A DNA stretch of 7,128 bases. Source: Planctomycetaceae bacterium. GTDB lineage: Bacteria > Planctomycetota > Planctomycetia > Isosphaerales > Isosphaeraceae. The notes under the pieces were generated by a model, which was given only the letters and a program-made list of their open reading frames with translations, did no database searches and was not told the DNA's origin. Shown here one piece after another: positions 1 through 4,172 of this stretch; the first letter of the stretch is position 1, and each line of letters starts with the position of its first letter. The translations under genes were made by a program, and so were the position numbers. Where the stretch lies: assembly GCA_019232645.1 (NCBI GenBank), contig JAFANO010000632.1, positions 1-7,128 of the forward strand, given 5' to 3'.

Positions 1-146
1 CCACTCACCCCCGCATCGCCCTTTTACTCTTGCGCAAGAACCTCGCCAACCGGCTCCTGTGCGCCAGCCACCACGTGCTCCAGGCCGGCATCAACGCTCT
101 CAGGCGCCGCCGGAACGCATCAGCCCAAAAGGAACGGCAGCAATGA
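1..146 (+). CDS. C-terminal end of an unidentified upstream protein (partial)
   Basis: Reading from base 3 gives 47 sense codons ending in TGA at 144-146. The start lies outside the window. The frame has about 81% G or C at third positions (38 of 47), which is what a real gene here should show. The other open frame over the same bases, an upstream extension of the acetyltransferase, does not show this bias. The tail is basic and leucine-rich (RIALLLLRKNLANRLL near its beginning, then an Arg/Gln-rich end), with no domain I can name. Its stop overlaps the ATG of the next gene as ATGA, so the two are probably in one operon and translationally coupled. A glycosyltransferase or polysaccharide-export partner would fit the neighbour, but that is only a guess from context. 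Confidence 0.6.
   Translation, partial: THPRIALLLLRKNLANRLLCASHHVLQAGINALRRRRNASAQKERQQ
129..133 (+). promoter_or_regulatory. Ribosome binding site of the acetyltransferase
   Basis: AAGGA lies nine bases before the ATG at 143, inside the end of the upstream frame. It decides the start in favour of 143 over the GTG at 59. Confidence 0.55.
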
Positions 147-1246
147 AGACATGCACCGAAATCGCAGCCGGACTCAGGTCAGAGTGGCTCGACCTACTGG
201 AGCGGGATTCCATGGGTGACCCCCGGCTCCACCCAGGCTGGATCCTGGACCCGGCCTCTGGCCCCCGGCCGGTCATCTATACCGAACGCAACCGAACCAG
301 ACTCCGCTCCCTGGCCGTGCTGCGCCCCGAACGGACGCGCCCCCTGGGGACCGGCCCATCCCTGGTAAGCTACACCCTGGTGTGCGACCGCCTGATGGGA
401 GACGGCGGGCCCGAGTCCTGTACCGCCTTCGCAGGCGCTCTCGCCAGAAGCCTCGCGTCAGGTGCGGTCGATTATATCCAGTTCAACGACCTGGAGCAGG
501 GAAGCCCACTCTGGGACGCCCTGCACGCGATCGACCGGGAGCACGGCGCGACGTTGCATTGCCACCGCACTCCGCCGGCACGCTGGTGGGTGGACCTGCC
601 CGCGCAACCCGAGCGGTACTGGGCGAAATTTTCGAGCAAGACGAGGGGGTCCCTCAGGTATCGCGTGCGGAAGCTGCAAAAACTCGGCAGCGAGTTCCTC
701 GCCTACACCTCGCCACAGGACATGCCGGCGCTCACCGCCGCGATCACGACCCTCTACCCCAGCACCTGGCAACACCGGCGCCACGGCCTGGCCGGTAGCC
801 CCTACCTCTCCGAGCCCGGGCTCTGGGAGTTCGTGGCCAACCTGGGCGCCCTGCGCTCCTACGTCCTCTGGCTGCAGGGCCGTCCCCTGGCCTACGTAGT
901 GGGGACGCAGTGGAACCATCACTTCATCACCATCGAGACGGGTTACGACACGGCGCATCGCGAGCTGGGGGCCGGCACCGTTCTCACGTATCTGATGCTG
1001 GAGGACCTGATCGCACGCCGTTCGCCGCACGTGGTTGACTGGGGGTTCGGTGACTATGACTATAAAAGGGTCTTCAGCACTAGGTCGACCCACAGCGGCC
1101 GGGCCCTCCTCGTCGCCCGGCGCCTTCGCCCGCAATGCGTCGCCCGGCTCGCATTCACAGCCCTCGAGGCGCGATTGCTCCTGAGTGCGGTGCTCAAGAG
1201 GATCGGGATCTTCCAGCAGGTCAAGCGATTGTACCACAAGGCTTGA
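143..1246 (+). CDS. GNAT family N-acetyltransferase, BioF2/CelD-like (Acetyltransf_6)
   Basis: The product is 367 residues, cytosolic, with no signal peptide. The C-terminal half matches the Acetyltransf_6 (BioF2-like, FemAB-related) fold by recognisable motifs. These are a basic segment KTRGSLRYRVRKLQK at about 166-180, a strand GRPLAYVVGT at 246-255, an aromatic segment with ETGYD near 265-269, and GFGDYDYKRVF at 301-311, where members of this group carry a conserved G-x-x-x-x-YK signature. Members often sit in exopolysaccharide or cellulose clusters and are thought to acylate sugars or cell-surface precursors. The acceptor here is unknown. I chose the ATG at 143 because AAGGA at 129-133 precedes it by nine bases and because the codon bias before it belongs to another frame. 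A GTG at 59 would add 28 Pro/Arg-rich residues and is unlikely. The gene overlaps the upstream stop by ATGA and is convergent with the alanine-rich gene. Confidence 0.85.
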   Translation: MKTCTEIAAGLRSEWLDLLERDSMGDPRLHPGWILDPASGPRPVIYTERNRTRLRSLAVLRPERTRPLGTGPSLVSYTLVCDRLMGDGGPESCTAFAGALARSLASGAVDYIQFNDLEQGSPLWDALHAIDREHGATLHCHRTPPARWWVDLPAQPERYWAKFSSKTRGSLRYRVRKLQKLGSEFLAYTSPQDMPALTAAITTLYPSTWQHRRHGLAGSPYLSEPGLWEFVANLGALRSYVLWLQGRPLAYVVGTQWNHHFITIETGYDTAHRELGAGTVLTYLMLEDLIARRSPHVVDWGFGDYDYKRVFSTRSTHSGRALLVARRLRPQCVARLAFTALEARLLLSAVLKRIGIFQQVKRLYHKA

Positions 1247-1270
1247 CCAGCCGGAGTGGTCGGCCACGGG

Positions 1271-1285
1271 CGGGGTGGCGCCCCG
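1271..1285. terminator. Possible hairpin between convergent genes
   Basis: CGGGG-T pairs with G-CCCCG around a three-base GGC loop (five GC pairs plus one G-T wobble). It sits in the 46-base gap between the acetyltransferase stop (1246) and the stop of the opposing alanine-rich gene (1293). The position suits a two-way terminator, but there is no T-tract and short GC stems are common in DNA this GC-rich. Confidence 0.25.
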
Positions 1286-1292
1286 GGAACGC

Positions 1293-1961
1293 TCAGTCGT
1301 CGAGGCTTGCGGCCGGCGGCATCGGCTCGTCGCGCGGCGTCGGCGGGTGGGTGTACCACGCGGGCGTCCCGCCCGGCCAGAGCGGGCCGAGGGGTCCCCC
1401 CTCGGCGGGGTCGATCGGCTGTCCCAGCGTCCTGGGTCGGCCGAGCTTCAGGGCGCGGAGCCGCTGGAGATCGCCCCGCGCGGCGGCCCGGCCGGTGTCC
1501 CAGGCGGCCCGCGCGGTGTCCTCGGCGGCGTCGGCGGCGGCGGCGTCGGCGGCGGCGACATCGGCGGCGCGGGCGGCGTTGGCGGCGCGGGCGGCGCAGG
1601 CGGCGGCGTCCGCGGCGTGGACGGCGGCATTGGCCCAGGCGGCGGCGGCCTCGGCGGCGTCGGCATCGACCCACTCGGAATCGGCGGCGGCCTTGGCCGC
1701 GGCGGCGCGGGCGGCGTCGACGGCGCGGGCGGCGGCGCGGGCGGCGTTGGCGGCGCGGGCGGCGGCGCCGGCGGCCCGGACGGCCTTGCCCCCCCGCGCG
1801 AACCCCTCGGCGCTGGCGATCGCGTCATCGACCTCGATTTGGCGATACTCGGTCAGGACGTGGCCCAGGGGCTGGACCCGACGCGCGCAGCGGACGGCGA
1901 AGGCTACGATGGCGCGGAGGGGCAGTTCGGTCAACTGCTCGTGGAGGTTCTCGCTGCTCAT
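1293..1961 (-). CDS. Alanine-rich planctomycete-type hypothetical protein
   Basis: The product is 222 residues. Residues 1-40 form an ordinary helical head (LPLRAIVAFAVRCARRVQPL at 13-32). Residues about 52-161 are a low-complexity Ala tract with spaced Arg, Asp and Glu (units such as ARAANAARAA), probably one long helix. The tail (164-222) is a conserved-looking DLQRLRALKLG, then GPLGPLWPGG at 189-198, then a Pro-rich end. I recall planctomycete paralogues with the same head and tail and a variable Ala-rich middle. Their function is unknown and no catalytic motif is visible. I chose the ATG at 1961 because the family-like head begins there, although no clear Shine-Dalgarno site precedes it. 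An in-frame ATG at 2009 with GGGATC just upstream would add 16 residues. An extension to 2291 has no support. The Gly-rich and Arg-rich frames across the same bases are shadows of the GCG/GGC repeats. Confidence 0.7.
   Translation of the reverse strand: MSSENLHEQLTELPLRAIVAFAVRCARRVQPLGHVLTEYRQIEVDDAIASAEGFARGGKAVRAAGAAARAANAARAAARAVDAARAAAAKAAADSEWVDADAAEAAAAWANAAVHAADAAACAARAANAARAADVAAADAAAADAAEDTARAAWDTGRAAARGDLQRLRALKLGRPRTLGQPIDPAEGGPLGPLWPGGTPAWYTHPPTPRDEPMPPAASLDD
1480..1795. repeat. GCG/GGC trinucleotide-rich imperfect repeat within the Ala-rich gene
   Basis: The stretch is dominated by GGC/GCG triplets on the + strand, read as Ala codons on the - strand. It includes an exact 35-base duplication (1562-1596 and 1730-1764), both copies in the same frame and encoding the ARAANAARAA unit. 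Such a tract can expand or contract by slippage in three-base steps without breaking the gene. Confidence 0.85.
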
Positions 1962-2367
1962 GGCGGTTGTCTCGCTTCGACCCAAGTCCGTCACATCCCG
2001 TTCGCGCATGATCCCAGTATGATCCCACTGGCCCGGACGCGCGTCAATCGCGACGCCTCCGGGCCGAGGTGTCGGCGTCCGGCCTGCCACCCCCTCCAGC
2101 AGGCGAGCGCCCTGCACCGGGTTCCCCGGCTGGCTCACCGCTCTCGCGGCGCCCTGGATCCGCCTCTCCTGGGTCAGGTTCCCGCGCGCCCTCGTCTCGC
2201 TCCTCTCGCTCCTTCCCGAAGCTGCAGGTTTCGGCCGTGGCCCCGTCCCACCACCTGAGGTAGACCCAACAGTCATGTCACAAGGGGCCATTCAGGACCA
2301 CGCAAGAAGCGTTACGCGGTAAACACTGAGGATTTTCGAGTCAATACCTCGGTCCGCTTGTCGCAAA
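1962..2367. other. Intergenic stretch upstream of the Ala-rich gene
   Basis: These 406 bases lie between the HPr stop and the Ala-rich start. The left two thirds are GC-rich, and although several frames are open, none has convincing composition or motifs. The right end (about 2265-2367) is less GC-rich and holds a weak TTAC/GTAA dyad around 2314-2324. A promoter for the Ala-rich gene presumably lies here, but I cannot identify its boxes. A further in-frame start for that gene falls at 2009. Confidence 0.5.
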
Positions 2368-2703
2368 TCACCTCGCATGAGGGCCCCCCTCCTCGGACGC
2401 CTCGAACCCGGTGCCGATCAGGGCCGCCAGGGCAGCGACCGCCTCCTCGGCATCGGGACCCCGGGCCTCGATCTCGAGCATCGTCCCGCACGCGGCGGCC
2501 AGCACCATCAGGTCGAGGAGGCTTTTGCCGTTGGCCCGGCCCCCCGGACCTTCCAGCCAGATGTCCGCCTGGAACGCGGCGGCCCGCCGGACGAGCTGGT
2601 CGGCCGGGCGCAGGTGGAGTCCACTGGCCTGGGTGAATACAACCCGGCGGCGGGCGGTGAGAGGGCCCGGGCCCTGAGGCAGTTCTTGGGTCGCTGCTGT
2701 CAT
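2368..2703 (-). CDS. HPr-like PTS phosphocarrier protein
   Basis: The product is 111 residues. HPr accepts phosphate from Enzyme I on a conserved histidine and passes it to EIIA-type proteins; many non-sugar-transporting bacteria use it only for regulation. The active-site motif is GLHLRPA at 28-34 with His30 as the phospho-histidine (His15 in the standard numbering). The regulatory-serine region is NGKSLLDLMVLAA at 58-70, with Ser61 in the place of Ser46, followed by a typical strand (GTMLEIEARGPD) and final helix. HPr is usually about 85-90 residues; this one has about 20 extra N-terminal and 10 extra C-terminal residues. I chose the ATG at 2703 because AAGGGG ends six bases before it; an ATG at 2730 lacks such a site. 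No ptsI or EIIA gene is visible nearby, so it appears as a stand-alone gene. Keeping both His and Ser suggests it can be phosphorylated at either site. It could serve a PTS-Ntr-like regulatory route, but that is inference. Confidence 0.88.
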   Translation of the reverse strand: MTAATQELPQGPGPLTARRRVVFTQASGLHLRPADQLVRRAAAFQADIWLEGPGGRANGKSLLDLMVLAAACGTMLEIEARGPDAEEAVAALAALIGTGFEASEEGGPHAR

Positions 2704-3210
2704 GTTGCACCCCTTGGGGCGCGAAGCCACCGGGAATCACAGAAACCAAGCGAGGAGGCCCCTGGCTGCGGCCGGGGGAGGAAGCGCGTGAGACCTCGGC
2801 GAGATCCTTGGACAACGCAGTCCTCATTGGGTGGTCGGAACCACGCTGGGCAACGAGGATGCCGAGTTGGAAGGGGAATAGCCCTTCTGGAAGAGCGTGG
2901 CCTCCACGAGAGCATGAGTCTCTCAAGGCACTCCGTCGGGAGCCCCCGCTCCAACCAGAGACGCTCGCGACCGGGCCGAAAGGCAGGGATGTCGTGTCAA
3001 GCGGCCTCTTGTCGGGCAGGTCGATCCCGAGACTCGTAACCTCGGGGGACGGTACTGGCAAGCCGTCTCCCTCAGGGGATGGTCCTTGACTGCGCCCTTG
3101 CATGACTTTGTGTCAGGGATCGTGCAGCGCAATGGAGAGGCCCCATCCGCACGATGAATCGCACGGCGGGGCCGCCATAGCCGAGTCCCCCTGCCCACCT
3201 CGAGCGGGGA
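2704..3210. other. Intergenic stretch upstream of HPr, no convincing gene
   Basis: About 500 bases. Open frames exist on both strands (for example - strand 2312-3103, + strand 2377-3039), but their translations are Pro/Ser/Arg-rich without motifs and overlap the clear HPr gene in part. A loosely repeated pair of CCTCrGGGGAyGGT-like units lies near 3041-3054 and 3071-3084. The HPr promoter should be in the part nearest 2704; I cannot define -35/-10 boxes. Confidence 0.45.
2710..2715 (-). promoter_or_regulatory. Ribosome binding site of the HPr gene
   Basis: On the - strand AAGGGG stands six bases before the ATG at 2703. It favours this start over the ATG at 2730, which lies upstream of the site. 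Confidence 0.6.
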
Positions 3211-3300
3211 GGATAATTAATTAATATAAAAGGAAACGGAGCAGGTCAATAGGTAGTGGAATTTTCTGGGTTTATATTCACTCCGAATCGAGTAAAGTTT
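3211..3300. other. AT-rich island in GC-rich surroundings
   Basis: Sixty of ninety bases are A or T, including TTAATTAATATAAAA at 3217-3231, while both flanks are strongly GC-rich. The sharp change suggests either a promoter-like or protein-binding region, or DNA of foreign origin connected with the IS630 remnant downstream. On the - strand one frame through it ends at 3246 and reads GNGNFTRFGVNINPENSTTY, a plausible protein C-terminus, but the frame upstream becomes Arg/Gly-rich noise. Confidence 0.5.
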
Positions 3301-3517
3301 CCGTTGCCGGCGGTATCGGTGGAAATCGCATCGAAGCTCGCGGGCCCGATGCGACGAGGCACTCCCCGACCGCCCCGCCCTGACGACGTTCGCGCGCCGG
3401 ACCAGCTCCCCGCCCGGGCGCACCGGATGACCCGTGCGGCGCACCGTCGCGGCCGACAGCGGCCCCCAGGCCTGACCGTCGGGCGACGACCGCGCGCGGT
3501 GGCTCGCGCGCATCCCC

Positions 3518-3637
3518 TCACCCGCCGCGTTGAGGCCGGCGTCGCAAGAGGCCGTCGCGCGTCAGGTCCACCCCGGGCGGCTCCGCGTCGCGCTCCAGGA
3601 CGACCGCCAGCTCGCCCACATCGACGGTGAATTTCAT
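3518..3637 (-). CDS. Short unidentified reading frame (possible gene remnant)
   Basis: Thirty-nine codons from ATG at 3637 to TGA at 3518. The first 30 residues look like a genuine folded-protein beginning (MKFTVDVGELAVVLERD), with GC-rich third positions, while the last nine turn Arg/Gly-rich before the stop. That pattern fits the 5' end of a longer gene that has lost its frame. The opening MKFTVD recalls the start of DNA polymerase sliding clamps, but the rest does not follow that family, so I do not assign it. No clear ribosome binding site precedes it. It lies just outside the IS630 remnant and on the opposite strand. Confidence 0.3.
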   Translation of the reverse strand: MKFTVDVGELAVVLERDAEPPGVDLTRDGLLRRRPQRGG

Positions 3638-3681
3638 CGGGGGAGCCGTTCCGGCCACTGTGGCGCCGCCGCGGGCAGGCG

Positions 3682-3855
3682 AAGTCCAGCCCGGACTGCA
3701 ACCTGATCGAGCGCGTGTGGTGGAACCTTCATGACCGGATCACCCGCAACCACCAGTTCCAGTCGATGCAGGAGTTGTTGGATCTGACGTTCGCCTGGCT
3801 CGGGAGTCGGAATCCCTTCAAGGTCGAAGACACGGTCTACCGCGTCGCCGCGTGA
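3682..3855 (+). pseudogene. IS630-family transposase, C-terminal remnant
   Basis: An open frame without a start codon ends at TGA 3853-3855. It reads SPDCNLIERVWW, then ITRNH, FQSMQELLDL, and NPFKVEDTVYRV, which I recognise as the C-terminal end of IS630/Tc1-type DDE transposases. The Glu in NLIERVWW would be the third catalytic acid. The first two Asp residues and the whole N-terminal part (well over 200 residues in intact copies) are missing; upstream of about 3682 the frame turns into Arg-rich sequence with no homology I can see. The enzyme cuts and rejoins the ends of its own element at TA targets; this copy cannot act. It is the only + strand coding trace in the right three quarters of the window. 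Confidence 0.75.
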
Positions 3856-3885
3856 TTTACTTTCCTCATTGCGGGGAGCTATTTA
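3682..3885 (+). mobile_element. IS630-family insertion sequence, 3' remnant
   Basis: The transposase remnant plus about 30 downstream bases. I place the possible right end at the TA of 3884-3885, since IS630 elements insert at TA and the adjoining DUF2905 homology appears to stop there. The left end is not visible; I found no inverted copy of the right-end sequence in the region to the left. The outer boundary is inferred and not proven. Confidence 0.4.
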
Positions 3886-4076
3886 GGCTCAGCAAGAGGC
3901 TCAGGAGGAGGCAGGTCGCGATCGGGAGTATAGAAGGCCGAGCGCTCGCCGCGAATGACGATGTCGCCCGGCAGGCGTCCCAGGCCGAGCCGCTCGCCGA
4001 GCATCCAGAGGACGCCGGCGGCGACGAGCACCAACCCAGCGGCGATCAGGAGTTTTCCCATCAGGAGTTTTCCCAT
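3879..4076 (-). CDS. DUF2905 family small membrane protein, frameshifted at the 3' end
   Basis: The product as read is 65 residues. One membrane helix spans about 9-26 (LLIAAGLVLVAAGVLWML), followed by the DUF2905 signature GLGRLPGDIVIRG at 31-43 and then SAFY at 46-49. Family members continue with an FYxPIAT-type turn and a second membrane helix. Here the frame instead runs into a Pro-rich, charged tail ending in TAG. The next frame, from 3928, reads LPIATCLLLSLLLSL, exactly the expected second helix, and ends at TGA 3866-3868; so one extra base near 3929 separates the two halves. A joined product would be about 69 residues, normal for the family. Its function is unknown. The start is doubtful because a 15-base tandem duplication gives two in-frame ATGs (4076 and 4061), and no ribosome site is clear at either. 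It lies downstream of hrpB on the same strand, 96 bases away. Confidence 0.75.
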   Translation of the reverse strand: MGKLLMGKLLIAAGLVLVAAGVLWMLGERLGLGRLPGDIVIRGERSAFYTPDRDLPPPEPLAEPK

Positions 4077-4077
4077 C
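4045..4077. repeat. 15-base tandem direct repeat at the start of the DUF2905 gene
   Basis: ATCAGGAGTTTTCCC occurs twice in a row (4045-4059, 4060-4074) followed by three bases of a third copy. In the gene it duplicates the codons MGKLL, so the protein begins MGKLLMGKLL and has two equally placed start codons. Confidence 0.9.
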
Positions 4078-4094
4078 GGAGGTCGGCGATTCCC

Positions 4095-4114
4095 CCGTCG
4101 CCTGAAGGCGACGG
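4095..4114 (-). terminator. Perfect 8-bp hairpin downstream of hrpB
   Basis: CCGTCGCC-TGAA-GGCGACGG is a perfect eight-pair stem with a tetraloop (TTCA on the - strand). It lies in the 96-base gap between the hrpB stop (4173) and the DUF2905 start (4076). No T-tract follows on the - strand, so it may be a non-canonical terminator, an mRNA-stabilising 3' structure or a leader hairpin of the DUF2905 gene. Confidence 0.45.
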
Positions 4115-4172
4115 CCCCCTCGCCGCGAATTGATGGCCGGACGCCGGTCGCCCCGGACGAAGCAACAACCGG

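Noticed and set aside
1060..1674. Arg-rich - strand frame across the same repeat
   Set aside because: Pure shadow of the triplet repeat, and it runs into the acetyltransferase gene.
1480..1795. CRISPR-like or minisatellite array
   Set aside because: No regular repeat-spacer spacing; it is a codon-level Ala repeat inside a gene.
1185..2258. Gly-rich + strand frame resembling PE-PGRS or collagen-like protein
   Set aside because: It is the complement of the GCG/GGC tract coding Ala on the - strand; the - strand frame has a sensible head and tail, this one does not.
2312..3103. 263-residue - strand frame covering HPr and its upstream region
   Set aside because: It overlaps HPr in another frame and its translation is Pro/Ser/Gly/Arg-rich without any recognisable motif.
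2923..3198. 91-residue - strand frame in the gap upstream of HPr
   Set aside because: Arg/Pro-rich, no ribosome site, no domain, overlapped by equally open frames on both strands.
3256..3630. 124-residue + strand frame starting in the AT island, with GGAG upstream
   Set aside because: Only the first 30 residues look protein-like; the rest is Arg/Pro-rich noise and the GGAG is about 15 bases from the GTG.
3518..3637. Sliding-clamp (DnaN) fragment suggested by MKFTVD
   Set aside because: Only the first few residues agree; the following 30 do not fit the clamp family.
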